The position numbers were made by a program, and so were the translations under genes. This document shows, in pieces, positions 11,701-23,714 of a stretch of DNA of 64,000 nt (position 1 is the stretch's first letter; the number at the start of each line of letters is the position of its first letter). This stretch comes from Diphasiastrum complanatum. Its lineage: Eukaryota; Streptophyta; Lycopodiopsida; Lycopodiales; Lycopodiaceae. The DNA is taken from assembly GCA_029204225.1 (NCBI GenBank), contig CM055106.1, positions 42,550,368 through 42,614,367 of the forward strand, written 5' to 3'. The notes under the pieces are model-generated. The model saw only the letters and a program-made list of their open reading frames with translations, searched no databases and had not been told where the DNA came from.

Positions 11701-14684
11701 TTATTTATGAAATTATGGCTCAAGCTTGAAAGTTCTCATAACTTGATTAGAGGAAAATGATATATATGCTGCAGCAGTAGGCTCAGATTCTACTGCACGT
11801 GGCGCCAGGAGATGTTGTAGTGCAAAATGGTGCCACGAGCATCGTTGGGCAGTGCGTCATACAGTTGGCAAAGGAATGGGGTGTTCATACAATCAATCTG
11901 GTCAGGGACAGGTTGGATCTTGTACCATCACAATTTTTTTGGATATACTAACTGTACATCACAACTGAGCAAATCTATCTGTTCATGAGAGAGATGAGAG
12001 AACCCAGACCATCCTTATGATTTTTCTGGCATACAGTCTCTTTTTTGCGGAAGTAAGAAAACTTGATTATGCATTTCCGTTCACCAAGGTAGTTTATGCT
12101 ACTTCCTGTTTAATAACACATTTGTGTAGATGAAAAGCTAGATTTTGCTATGATGCTCCTTATAATATGAGTGCATGTAAATGCTATTTGTGAGAAGTAG
12201 CAGGGTGGAAAAATGGTGAATTTGTGGTAGGTAGTTTATGTTACTTCCTGTTTACGAACACATTTGTGTAGATGAAAAGCTAAATTTTGCTATGATGCTC
12301 CTTATAACATGAGTGCATGTAAATGCTATTTTTGATTTGAAGCAGAGTGGGAAAATGGTGAATTTTAGGTAGGACTGTTGTTCTGAAGATATCATGTTGT
12401 GGTATGTCATGATTGGTTATTTATCTTGGTCTAAGATCTAAATTGAAGATTTAAAATGATTTCCTCTTCTTCAGGCCAGGCATACAAGATGTTGCAGAAA
12501 GACTGAAAGCATTAGGTGCTACACATGTGCTACCTGAAAGTCAGTTGGGAACTCTCAACATTAAAGACTTGCTTGTAAAGCTCTTTCTTTCCAGATGCTC
12601 ATCTTTTGAAAATTTCATGACGAGCTTTATGTTTAGCAAATGATTGAGAATTTGGAATGTAAGAGCCAAAAGGGAAGCATGTATTAAGCTGCTCTCAACA
12701 ATGTCTTCCAGCATTGGCGACTTTTTAGCTGTATTTGTGGGTATTGCTAATAATTGTCGTTAGCTAAAAAATATTAGGATCTCTGCAGAGTTTCGCTGCA
12801 AACTTTAGCTGTGAACTGAAACTTAATCTGTGCAACTGAACTTTTAGTTGTTGCCTTAAGGCTGGCAGACATGAACCCAAGCTGGGCTTGAATTGCGTTG
12901 GAGGAACTGCTGCAACCGGAGTTCTTAAGTTACTTGGGTGAGCTTCAAAGACTTAATATTCTTGCACATTGATTGTATCACAAGGGTTAACTGATTCTTT
13001 TGGGCGAGATACCAAAACCTAAAGGAGTTTGGAGCTTGAACTGAGGACTAGATACACATGTAGCATTGAAAATTGATGGGAGATGCATTATAAAAATCAA
13101 ATGACTGTACTGTCTTCTTAGGATAAAAGTTAATAGACTGATAGGATCAATAAAGTAGATACATCTATGTTGATCAGTTAGGTGGTGCCCATCAGGGTTG
13201 CCACATAAGGTAGGGACCATGCACACGCTTGGTGGTGCCCTTCGGGATTGCCACCTTGTATGGGCTTGTGGAGGTGGAAAAGTCATGTCGAAAAGGTGGC
13301 ATAGGCCTTACTCCCCTCATTCACATGCCTCACTTTTGGCTTAGCACTCTTGATAGAGCTCTCAAGACTTTTAGGCCTTTTTGCTAAAAAACTTTTGTCG
13401 AATTTTTTAGCAACCTTCCCCTTCCCTTAGTGCGCAATGGAGCCGACTGTACCCATTGGCGAAGATTCTTTGGCTTGACCTGCGCCTGAGCTAGATTCCT
13501 TGCAATTAGTTCAAGCTATAAACTCCTTGCAAAGTTAGATTTCAGAAATGCATACATTAATTTTCATATTATGAATTTGGATATTATGTTACTCATAGTT
13601 TGTCATTTTTGCACAGTGGCTCATTAGTTGAACTTCTAGGTGATGTAAACATTCTAGACACTCCTTTTGTATCTGCTTTGGAAGTTAATAAATGTCTGAA
13701 AGATTTTGAATATAATGTTTATTTCTGTATTCTGAAAGATGTAATTTTTATCGAAATCATCGGAGTCCAAACATTGGTTTGTCGTTGAAGATCTACCTAA
13801 GCTATCGACAGCCATTGTCTTTCATTAAGTGTTATTAGTTGGACTCCTTTTTGGATGCTAGTTGCTGCTTTTGTACTCAATTGATGCCAATATCTAGGAT
13901 TCAGTTCATTACATGTTCAGTGTTAATGATCTGATTTTGTTATCTAAATGCATCTTTGTAGATGGTCAATTTCAAATGATTGTCAGCTCTAGAATTGATT
14001 AGGTAAGGGTACATTCTCATTATTTTATATTTGTGGTCATAGTGAAAGTGGTACCATGGTAACTTATGGTGGCATGGCTAAAAAGCCAGTAACAACATCA
14101 ACAGCAGCGTTCATTTTCAAGGTTTATCAAGATTTCTCATTTTTCATCTGCATGTAGAGTTTTGCATGGAGCTTTCTGAGCTAGTTTTGGAGCATTTGTA
14201 TTGCTGAAGTGTCATACTGCAAAATCTGTTTTGTGAAGGCTTTTGTGACTGATTTTGGATATGTTTACAGGATGTACGTCTGCAAGGATTTTGGCTTCAG
14301 AAGTGGATGAGTAGTCATAGACAAGAAGATTTCATGTCCATGACTGAATACCTGCTGGGGCTTGTCAGAGTTGGAAGATTGAAATACTTGTATGATTCTT
14401 TGATTGCATGTTTGCATTCTTCTGTTCTTTGAAGAAAGAACGTATCTGAATTTGAAAAGCCCTAAATATTTCAAAACCTGGTTTGCATCCCTATATATAT
14501 AAGGTTCTTTAAGTAATTAACTGAAATTAGTACTTGTGTGACAGTCTGGCATACTAATCAGATCCAGTTCTTACCTGATTATTGCAGAATGGAAAAGGTA
14601 GCATTTTCAAATTTTGAATCTGCTCTACAGAAAGCGCTTGGCAAGGCTGGTAGTGCACCAAAGCAAGTCCTCACCTTCGTTTGA
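4226..14684 (+). CDS. MECR: Mitochondrial enoyl-[acyl-carrier-protein] / trans-2-enoyl-CoA reductase (MECR/Etr1 type), ten exons
   Basis: The product is an NADPH-dependent 2-enoyl thioester reductase, which in this family performs the last reduction of mitochondrial fatty-acid synthesis. Exons join in frame at GT-AG borders: 4226-4431, 8487-8584, 8823-8954, 11495-11638, 11809-11911, 12475-12574, 12861-12937, 14043-14121, 14271-14389, 14588-14684. They encode 384 residues, close to the family's usual 370-380. Residues 1-45 are Ser/Arg-rich with few acids, as in a mitochondrial presequence. The GroES-like part follows, with NPSDIN at 93-98 and Tyr104 where the family's catalytic tyrosine sits. 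The nucleotide-binding part carries [10 protein letters not shown] at about 199-208, then [17 protein letters not shown] and GFWLQKW. The first ATG gives the presequence. Intron 1 (4.05 kb) and intron 3 (2.5 kb) hold retroelement fragments, yet every exon stays open, so the gene looks functional. Exon borders are my reading and not transcript-confirmed. Confidence 0.93.
5668..5715. repeat. Short hairpin beside the GA microsatellite
   Basis: GCCCGAAT and its complement ATTCGGGC, flanked by an A-run on the left and a T-run on the right, can form a small stem-loop inside MECR intron 1. No known element could be named. Confidence 0.4.
5716..5785. repeat. (GA)n microsatellite in MECR intron 1
   Basis: About 35 uninterrupted GA dinucleotides. 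The Ser-Leu repeat frame on the minus strand is an artefact of it. Confidence 0.98.
5917..7234 (-). mobile_element. LINE (non-LTR retrotransposon) fragment: reverse transcriptase and C-terminal domain
   Basis: Reading leftward from 7234, the minus strand encodes [14 protein letters not shown] and then [14 protein letters not shown], the polymerase motif of plant LINEs. Next comes [20 protein letters not shown] at about 6840-6960. The C-terminal part follows, with [20 protein letters not shown] and a Cys/His cluster CQLC...HFIFICP at about 6390-6440. Frames change between blocks and stops are present, so this is a dead, 5'-truncated copy. It lies antisense in intron 1 of MECR. The endonuclease and the N-terminal RT motifs are absent. 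Confidence 0.88.
7235..7646 (+). mobile_element. 3' internal end of a Copia-type element, with polypurine tract
   Basis: Non-coding or degraded sequence ending in the polypurine tract AAGGGGGAG (7638-7646) directly before an LTR start. The left junction with the LINE fragment is approximate. No protein motif could be read. Confidence 0.5.
7647..8034 (+). mobile_element. LTR (388 bp) of a Copia-type retrotransposon in MECR intron 1
   Basis: It starts TGTTAGAATT right after the polypurine tract and ends GTCTAACA, giving matched TGTTAG/CTAACA inverted ends. A TATATATA box lies at about 7815-7823, as expected of an LTR promoter on the plus strand, the same direction as MECR. No partner LTR lies nearby, so this is the 3' LTR of a truncated element. 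Confidence 0.8.
9022..10332 (-). mobile_element. LINE fragment: ORF1-like protein and start of endonuclease domain
   Basis: On the minus strand, 9915-10332 encodes a degraded ORF1-like protein ([42 protein letters not shown]), resembling the RNA-binding ORF1 of L1-type elements. Further left, at about 9440-9590, the frame reads [31 protein letters not shown], the endonuclease/phosphatase motif of LINE ORF2. Stops and frame changes show it is inactive. It sits antisense in intron 3 of MECR. The 171-residue open frame on the opposite strand is its shadow. The part below 9440 is too degraded to assign firmly. Confidence 0.72.
10734..10797. repeat. 34-bp tandem duplication in MECR intron 3
   Basis: Two consecutive copies beginning GGCTTGTGGTGTTTTGTAAG at 10734 and 10768, identical over about 30 bases. 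This suggests a recent slippage duplication. Confidence 0.92.
12088..12371. repeat. 142-bp tandem duplication in MECR intron 5
   Basis: Two adjacent copies begin GGTAGTTTATG at 12088 and 12230 and match over most of their length, with scattered substitutions and a small indel. It lies wholly in intron 5, away from the splice sites. Confidence 0.92.
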
Positions 14685-16450
14685 AGGAAATGTGTACGAA
14701 GGCAGAGTTTCTTTGACTTGATCTTCATGCAACTATTTCATTCACATTTTCTTGAAGTTCCATGGAATCTATGTAAGGATGCATCTATTATCGTTTTTTG
14801 AGTCATTTTGACACTTTCGCATGTAAGGTGACTTTCTCAAAAGTTAACTCTTGATTGGTTTCTTGGAATAAGGTTTTAAGTAATATAAGACGACACTCAT
14901 GAATATGATGATTTCACAAAAACCAGTGTCATGCCTGTATAACATTTCTTGATGGAATCAAAGGCTCGATGAATATGGTGGCAAGTGATTAGAAAGTTGG
15001 TAACTAGTAGAAAGATTGTCATTGCTATGGAGCCTGCCGTACACTATTGTTTAGTTGAAAAAGTTCTGTTGAGGGAGGATAGTTGTCTTTTCATAAAACT
15101 ACCTAACTTTGCTGCGTGAACTATGTTTCAATGTCACTTTTATGGCTTGGCAAGAGTTTGCTTGCCTCATGCCACCGCATAAATGTCTGTTTGTCACAAT
15201 GCTGAAGCTAGATCCATACCAGCTGTATGACATTTGCCAAAATCTTGACAATGGTGGAAACAATCCGATTAATGTTAGGCTAAGCAACTCTGCAGTCCAT
15301 TAGGATTTGTGCCCCCTAATATTAGGCCATAGTGAACTGTGTTTTGACATCTGAGCTGGTTGTTTGGAACTGCTTGTGAAAATGGTGATGATTGGGCTTC
15401 TTCTGAAACCCTGTTGCAGCTTGCTGCTCCAGCACAAAACTCAAAGACATGTTACCAAGGGATGTGCATAAAAGGGTAAGCAACCTGATATGTCATCTTT
15501 CACAGTTTGCAGCAAGCATTCTTTTCGTTTCTTGTATTAACAACCGAATATAATTACACAACAATAGCTATGCACATCTTTAAGATCATGTATAACTGGT
15601 AGAAAATAATTCCAATTTTTCAACAATTATAACTTTCCAATGACTAACAAATATCCCTTTGGGTATGATGTCTATTTTTATAACATCATCAGAAAATCAC
15701 TAGATTTGTAGGAGGGACTTTTTTGTCCCAGTAAGTTTTATTGTCCTGTATACATTAGAAAAAATTTAAACATGTGAAAAAAACTAATTTATGGTAAATT
15801 GACATTCTTGCTCAAAATCAGAATATTGTTCGGTATGAAGAAGAATATGAAACCTAGCAACATTTTCTGCCTTACAGGTATTTTCTCACCATCTCATGCT
15901 CTAGTTATAAGACCTCATAAAATGGTGAACCTTTTAAGACATTTGTTGGCACTTTATATATTGCCAATTTAGTATAAAATCATCTCTAATTGAGGAATAT
16001 GATATCCAATAAATGGACTTTCAAGTTTTTAATCTAAGTAAAAGTTCATCATTTTCAAAAACTCAAATTTAGAGTGGCATATTGTACATTATAGTATAAG
16101 TTGGTAAGACGCACATCATCTTTCAAATCTTTCATTTAAAAAAATCCATTGTCTAGAAAAAAACATGGTTTATGGATCATTTTGTGTTCCAATTCTCACA
16201 TGCCACAAATGAAAAAATTGGATTGATGAGATTTCGAAATGCCAATTGTTATAACACGTGTGCATGAGGCTTGCGTTATCCACTTAAACCAAGTGAACCA
16301 GCAAATGCACTTATATGTCAAGGATACAGGTTGGAAACTCTTGCAAGCATATAATATATAGCACCTCTACCATTTCATCGTGCCTTTCTTTGAATGTACA
16401 CCTCACAAATTTCCTTTCCACATATTTATTTGTAAGCCAAACTTGGGGAA
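14685..16450. other. Region downstream of MECR, nothing recognised
   Basis: It includes the presumed MECR 3' UTR just after 14684 and then AT-rich spacer. No clear polyadenylation signal or other gene could be assigned. Short open frames have no motif. Confidence 0.4.
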
Positions 16451-16479
16451 TGGTTTTTAAATTCAGGATTGTATTTATT

Positions 16480-18060
16480 AAATTTGTATTTGAGAGCATA
16501 AAACATTATAATAATAGGAACAAAAAAATTCTAAGCAATTGAGCATAGATCCTATTTTGTAGATAGTCTCAAGAAGATGTTCTAGGAGACACCCATGGAT
16601 GGACATTGGGAAGATTTGAGACTTTAGACTTTGAAACTTTTCATCTGTCGTAAACAATCTTTGCAGTGAACAAGAAAAATTTGTTGGTGTTGCATTCCAC
16701 AAATAGTTGAACACACATATTGTTACTCTTCCTTGGTAAGAATCCAAGGTGCTCGAGGCAATACGGGTTCTTTTAATTGTTCCTAGTTTTGGCCAAATAG
16801 GCTTTGTATTGCTTTTGATTTTTCTAGGTCTTGTCTAGAGAGCATTCCATCTTTATAGCTGAACAGGTGTTTCCATATTGATTTCAAAAGATTGTTTCAA
16901 TATGGCAAATGATATAATATAGAAAGACTTTTCATACAATTGATTGGTTTAGTTTTGAATTCAATCCAAAGTTGTTGCCAATCTCTCATAGACATTCTCT
17001 TAGGTGACTCCTTTGTCTCAAATCTCTCTCCGAATCTTCTTTTATGTGTATGCTTGAATGGTAGGTATTTGTGATGGTTTTCATATGTGATATTATTGAG
17101 ATGGCATGAGTGTTGACCATCAAGACTTGGTCCACAATGAGACATGCATGATATAAATAAGTTGTAAAACTTAGCTAAACATATCAAATGCACATACATG
17201 GTTACCAATCATCTTGCATTACACTTCTCTACAACTCCGAGTTGAAAAACATATGTTTGAAAGAAAACACATGCTACCTTAAGTTGGCCACCGCTTCATT
17301 CGCCTAATCTTGGATAGTCATGCATTGTCCACATTAGAATATTTCATAGTGTGAAATTTCTATCTCGTAGAGAAAGCAATATATCATAGCCGTTTTCATA
17401 GTTATATGATTTTTCAACATGGGGTGCAAGATAGACATGCATGTTTCCCGCTTTGTGCTAGATACAAGAAGTACTAACATAAGATGTCTTTTGTTATAGC
17501 TATCAAAGGTGGAATATTATAGTTAACCAACACCGTTGGCCAAGTGGACCACATGCTTGCCATTTTGTCGAAGGGGTTCTCTCCATCCATTGTAGGTTTC
17601 TTGATTCACTTGCAAAATATGAATCCTTATCGATGTACTTCCATGCATGTGTACTTGAGGGAAGTCTCATAGTTCCATATGAATAACAATAACTAGCATG
17701 CCAATCCAAGCTCTACAAGGGACTTGCAACAAAACATACATTGGAATCATGGACTCGTTGAAAAATGTTGCAACACTTTGTGTGGGATAGTGGTTCCCTA
17801 CAAGTCATTTCTATATTGAGGAGTATCACATATGGGGCATTTCTTGAGTCCTTGATACTCACCCCTATATAAAATACAGTCCTCTTAAAAAAAAATGATG
17901 TAACTTGGTAGTCCATGGCACTTACCATCTGGTGTGCCTCCTCTTTGCTAGAATGCAACACATCCACATGAGAAAGGATATTCAACATGTTGTGGTTGTT
18001 GCTGATATCGTGTGTATATTTTTTCATCAAATAGCTATGATTGGCAACATATATCCTCAT
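16480..18060 (-). mobile_element. Decayed CACTA (En/Spm) transposase, TNP2-like
   Basis: Pieces of a TNP2-type transposase can be read leftward on the minus strand in shifting frames. DWHASY followed by HAWKYIDKDSYFASESRNL lies at about 17590-17700. A shifted frame then gives KMASMWSTWPTVLVNYNIPP at about 17510-17560. At about 17030-17100 there is YENHHKYLPFKHTHKRRFGE, like the family's block upstream of its C-terminal domain. Stops and frameshifts are frequent, so it is a pseudogene. CACTA terminal repeats were not located. The calls rest on remembered family patterns, not an alignment. Confidence 0.55.
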
Positions 18061-18236
18061 TCACGAAATTTTTTTGGAAAAAAATCCTTGTGATCACAAT
18101 ATTGTGTGGATAAGGGTCCCTGATCCTCGCAACAACATGATGAGGGGCCATAACAAAAAGTATGTTATATAACGTAATATATTTTATATGTTATATGTAT
18201 ATTTGTAACACATTTAAATCCAAATGGTATTGCATG

Positions 18237-18246
18237 CACACACACA

Positions 18247-18298
<52 letters not shown>
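18237..18298. repeat. Compound (CA)n(CT)n microsatellite
   Basis: About six CA units run straight into about 25 CT units. Confidence 0.97.
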
Positions 18299-18303
<5 letters not shown>

Positions 18304-19332
18304 TTTGATTCTCTACTTTTCAGAAAAATTTTAAATACAAGACAATTGGATTCAGATTCATATAATTCCTTCCAATGTAGAAGTAGGTTCTGAAGGACTG
18401 TTAAAGTTATATGAATTCATACTTCCATTTCAGTTTGTGAATATAGCTCAAAATCAATTGATGTTTTCAATTGATTAAGTGAAATTTAGACTTCCCGAGC
18501 CCAATTGATCATCTCTATTTGATAGTTGATTATTGAGAGTAATGTTTCTATCACTTGGGATAAGATATCTTATGATTTTCATGATAGTATTGGAGACTCG
18601 TTACTGATTTTTTCGAATCTTTGATATCTTATACGTTGTCTCCCGAGAACTTTTTAATCGAAATTATGGAATTTCTTTTTAAATGGAGAGAAGAAAATAA
18701 TAGGAATAAGACTTTCATGGGATCAATTAGTTGCATAGATTTCTTTTGTGAAATCTAGTTTGTGTGCAATGGTGGAACTATCCAGTGGAATAGAGGAAAT
18801 CTCTAGTGATTGTTTTGAATAATCTGGAACTAGAGTAGTTTTGGGGGTTTTGAGCTGTGAGATATTCATGAATATGGGAAGTAGTGGTAAAGATTAAATT
18901 AAGGTTCACTGATTGGCTACCAAGTTCCATTTAGTTATGGATTGGATCAGAGGAATAAAACTTTAATCTTAACCTTATGTCCAAAGATGTCTGTATAAGT
19001 CACCCTAATCTTGGTTTGTGCACTAAGATCTGAAGTATGTTGATTGGTTGAAGGAATTTTGCTTGTAAAAATAGGATGGTTGGAAAACTTGTGATGTGGA
19101 ATTATTCACTTCAAAGACTTCCTAGATATGTTGTTTACTCAAGAGAAATAGAATTTTCTGTAGCCGAGTTACAAGGTTCTCAGTGATATATGTGAGTAAC
19201 ATATGCAAATTTTGGAGGAATCTGCCAGATAAGGACATATGTGTTTATGTATTGGGTCATAGTAAGCTTTTTCTCATATGGGCGCGATTAATCTTGTTTG
19301 GATCTACCATGTATTCCTGGTTACTAAGGCTA
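18299..19332. other. Spacer, possibly Gypsy-derived, not resolved
   Basis: AT-rich sequence without recognisable domains between the microsatellite and the Gypsy 3' edge. It may be decayed internal sequence of that Gypsy element, but no motif proves it. Confidence 0.3.
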
Positions 19333-19490
19333 TCTGGTGCATTTAACCTAATAGTTGAACATAGTTTCATGTTTTCTTTTTCCCGTTCTGAGGACAAAAT
19401 CTGCTTAAGGGAGGAAGAATGTTACGACCATATTCAACTAAGGACATGGAATAGTCCTAATATGGTCATAACAATACTACAAGATCTACA
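19333..19490 (+). mobile_element. 3' edge of a Gypsy-type element: polypurine tract and start of LTR
   Basis: GAGGACAAAATCTGCTTAAG, then a polypurine tract (19407-19419), then TGTTACGACC at 19420. This is the usual end of a plant Gypsy pol region (a GGACRAAAT... line, purine tract, TGT...). The LTR is cut short at about 19490, where a Copia fragment begins. Confidence 0.6.
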
Positions 19491-19496
19491 TGCCAT

Positions 19497-21250
19497 AGAC
19501 GAATCAAGTGAAGACAGTCAGAGACGTCAAGTTCGACGAGACTAGAACAATGTTCGATGATGATTCAGCCAGCTATGAAGTCTTAGAAAAGCAGTACTAC
19601 GTGACAACCATGACAAAGGGAGCAGAACCCAAACACTCAGACGCAGATGTTCGGATCCCACATCAACTGAGTGACGAATCAGACGAAGAAAGGACAGCTA
19701 GTATGCCTACAGCTAGAACGCCTGTAAACTGACATGGTTTCGGACCTAGCCGAAGAGACAAAGGCAAGGACATTGTAGTAACTGAAGAATCTCTTAGGAG
19801 ATCAACAAGAGAACGAAGAGTGCCAGCCATATTCGTGCCAGGCAGCTCGGCTTCCACATCCGAAGAGTTCTGTGGATTCAGTGGTCAACCACAAACCTTC
19901 AAGGAAGCCATGGAAGGTCCAGACAAGGACAAATGGATCCAAGTCATGAACGAAGATATCGAATCCATGAAGAAGAACGAGCTATGGACATTGTAGCCAA
20001 TACTAGACAAGCGGAAGATAGTGCAATGCAAATGGATATACAAGCTGAAGTACGGACTGAATGGAAATGTTTCGAGGTACAAAGACAGACTTGTAGCAAA
20101 GGGATTTTCTCAGAAGTACAACATTGACTACATTGAGACCTTCTCTCCAATCGTGAAGCATGCATTCCTATGTTTGCTATTTGCATATGCAGTCGCTTAT
20201 GACCTCAGGATTCACATAGTCGATGAGAAGACAACATTCCTACATGGCGAATTAGATGAAGAAGTCTATATGGACCAACCACTCGGCTACATCTACGAAT
20301 CACTTCCCACCTATGCCTGTCGAATGCACAGAAGTATCTACAGTTTGAAGCAATCCGTGTGACAGTGGTACAAGGAGAAGGATCATGCCCTACGATCCTT
20401 GGGTTTCCAATCACTGATGGCCGATTACAATGTTTATGTAAAGGTCACAGATGAGGAGATCATCATTGTTGATGTGTACATAGATGACACACTGATACTG
20501 TGCAGAAGCATTGCCTAAGTGAAGAGCGACATCTCGAAACATTTCGAGATAGCAAACCTAGGAGAAGCTAGACGCTACCTAGGCTTGCAAATTGACCATG
20601 ACTATGACGAAGGAAAACTATACCTTCATCAGTCCAGGTATATCTAGAAGATCCTAGATGATTTCGGGATGACAGTTTGCAAAGGGGCAAACACCCCAAT
20701 GCTTCATGAACAATTCTGACAAACGAAGATTTTCCAAAGACTGACGAAGAGAAAGAGATAATGCAACACACGCCTTACAGGAGGCTGATTGGATCACTGA
20801 TGTATCTAGCGGATAACACACGCCATGACATTGCCTATGCTGTGTTTAGGATAAGCCAGTTCAAGCTCGACACACTAGAAGATTGTGAAGCGGATCCTAT
20901 AGTACCTTAAGAAGACGAAGGATTTCAAGCTGTGTTACTCTCCCCAACGATGCAAGTTGGGCATCACTCAAGGATGATTGTAAAAGTGTCTCAGGAGGGT
21001 GCGCCGGCATTGTAGCGAATGCAGCCATTCTCTGGGTCAACAAGAAGCAGACTATCACTGCTCAATCATGCTGCGAAGCAGAATATATTGCAGCTGCAAA
21101 AATGGCCAACGAACTCACATGGCTTAAACAGTTCCTTGACGGACTGGGTGAAACACCCAAAGAGCCTTCGATCTTGCAGATGGATAATTCTTCTGCCATA
21201 CACTTGTGACAAAGGATCCCGTGTTTCATTCAAGAACGAAATACATTGCA
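19497..21250 (+). mobile_element. Copia pol remnant: integrase C-terminus, reverse transcriptase, RNase H
   Basis: The plus strand reads VRDVKFDE (post-integrase), an RRSTRERRVPA region, then the RT: FKEAMEGPDKDKWIQVMNED, KWIYKLKYGLNGNVSRYKDR, LVAKGFSQKYNIDYIETFSP and VDVYIDDTLILC (YxDD polymerase motif). RNase H follows with CCEAEYIAAAKMANELTWL and MDNSSAIHL. In-frame stops at about 19996, 20360, 20518 and 20644 and near 21208 inactivate it. No gag, protease, primer site or LTR pair is present, so it is an internal fragment. Sequence from 21250 to about 21580 is probably its degraded 3' part. Confidence 0.9.
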
Positions 21251-21580
21251 ATCAGGTACCACTTGATCAGGGACCTAATAAAAAAGAACGAGCTGAAAAC
21301 CACCTTCATTGGAATGAAGCACCAGACCATAACTGCCACAGAACGGTTTCAGTTGAAGGACACTCGAAGGCGAAGGTCAGATGTTCGAAGACCGAAGGAG
21401 CTCATGAAGTCCGAACAAGACACGAAGCCAAACAACACCCGAAGACCGAAAGGCGGCAGATCTTCACGCTCCAAGTACAAAGGAGATCAAGGCAAGTACC
21501 AGGAGGACCACCACCTCCACAGACGATGGCAACGACAAACTGAGCACCGTTGGAACGTGCCTAACCAACCGTTCTTGTAA

Positions 21581-22440
21581 TCAAAGATTAGCTTAAACCT
21601 CTTTCTCTCTATCTATTTAAACTGATCAAACACGAGAGAATTGGTTGAGCATCAAATTATTTGAACACCAATGTGAGCTAGGCATAGAACTGCCAACCGA
21701 TGTCCAAGAGTCCACTAGAAAGCGAGACCGTCTGATATGGTTCGTGAGAGACATAGTATCTTTCACGCCAACGCGTTGGGTGGTTTGTCACACAATGCTC
21801 GAGAAAATTTATTGATAATATAGTAGATGTTATGCAGATATTTTTTCTTGTCTTGAATCATATCGAATGCTTTGGGGTCTAGTTGTTGTCTATACATATT
21901 CAGCTGTTTATTCTTCATTCTGCACACTGGTTCATCCTTGTTGAATGCTTAAACAAATTATAACATAGGTCAGTAGTGTCTGTCTACACTCTAGAGGATT
22001 GTAGATCTGATCTAGCAGACAAAAATTCCATCCGGGTTCCAACAGTGATGTCAGATGTGCAGAAGTTTGTTGAGCCAACACGAATTGTTCTGTCTCGTGC
22101 TTGAACCCTGCATGCGTCCGAGTTCACAACAATTATTGCTACCATGGAGTATACAAACCTGACTCATGTTAATTGTGAAATTTCTTTATTGAAAATTTGT
22201 AGTTGTGTTCAAGTCTTCTTGTGATCATTGGAAGCGTAATATGGTATATATGAATTGGAGCATTTATGTGCTATGTTCCAGAATGAAAATGGGTTTGCCA
22301 TATTTTATCCACTTCATCTCTCTGAACTCTTAGTGCTCCATGGCAGGCAGCTCATGGTACTATAGCTAGGAACGATTTGGTTTGGGAAATTTAATTTTGG
22401 ATGTGCCAAGCATCTACTGTGAAATGGGCTTGAATGCTAC
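21581..22440. other. Spacer upstream of the ubiquitin-S27a promoter
   Basis: No gene or repeat could be named. The first part may still belong to the Copia element's 3' side, but no LTR ends are evident. Confidence 0.35.
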
Positions 22441-22449
22441 AATGGCGTG

Positions 22450-22737
22450 TGGGCCCTCCATGGATAGAAATGTTCCAACACGTGCACAAGACCGGTCGAA
22501 AGAAGGCTGAATTGGTGCGGGGGTTGGACAAGTCGGCTTGAGAGGCACAAGTCATGAGGTAGAGAGACTAAGAGGACCTCTCTCTGTAAAAGGCCCCCTC
22601 TTTTGTCTTTTAGAGGCCCCTATCCGTAGGGGAGGGTGGGGGTAAAGTGGGGCATTGTCCTTCCCAAGGGAGGGCTGTGGCCAGTGGCCCAAAGACCAAA
22701 TTGTAAGGGCAAGTAGGTAAATGGAGCCAAACCCTAA
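22450..22737 (+). promoter_or_regulatory. Ribosomal-protein-type promoter: site II motifs and telo-box
   Basis: TGGGCC at 22450-22455 and its complement GGCCCA at 22686-22691 are site II-type elements. AAACCCTAA at 22729-22737 is a telo-box about 140 bases before the start codon. In plants, site II plus telo-box is the known signature of ribosomal-protein and translation-machinery promoters, which fits the gene downstream. No TATA box is obvious. Confidence 0.65.
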
Positions 22738-22853
22738 TCTTTTCTGGTGAAACTTCGCCCTTCGCCTCTTTTGTATTTTCAAGTCTTGAGAGGAGCGGTG
22801 TGCTGAGGAGGCGAAACGCGCTGGGAGATCCTGCTGCTCGCGATCTTGCAGCT

Positions 22854-22876
22854 GCATCATCATCATCATCATCATC

Positions 22877-22879
<3 letters not shown>
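22854..22879. repeat. (CAT)n repeat running into the S27a start codon
   Basis: About eight CAT units, the last of which supplies the ATG at 22877. Repeat-length changes would alter the 5' UTR but not the reading frame. Confidence 0.9.

Positions 22880-23714
<835 letters not shown>

Noticed and set aside
12871-12937. Alternative MECR exon 7 acceptor at GGCAG (12867-12868)
   Set aside because: In the required phase it gives an immediate stop (ACA TGA); the acceptor ending at 12860 keeps the frame and yields the expected NCVGG motif.
13600-13788. Possible MECR exon starting after a TTGCACAG acceptor-like site near 13616
   Set aside because: It does not continue the protein. The family sequence and reading phase continue only from the exon at 14043.
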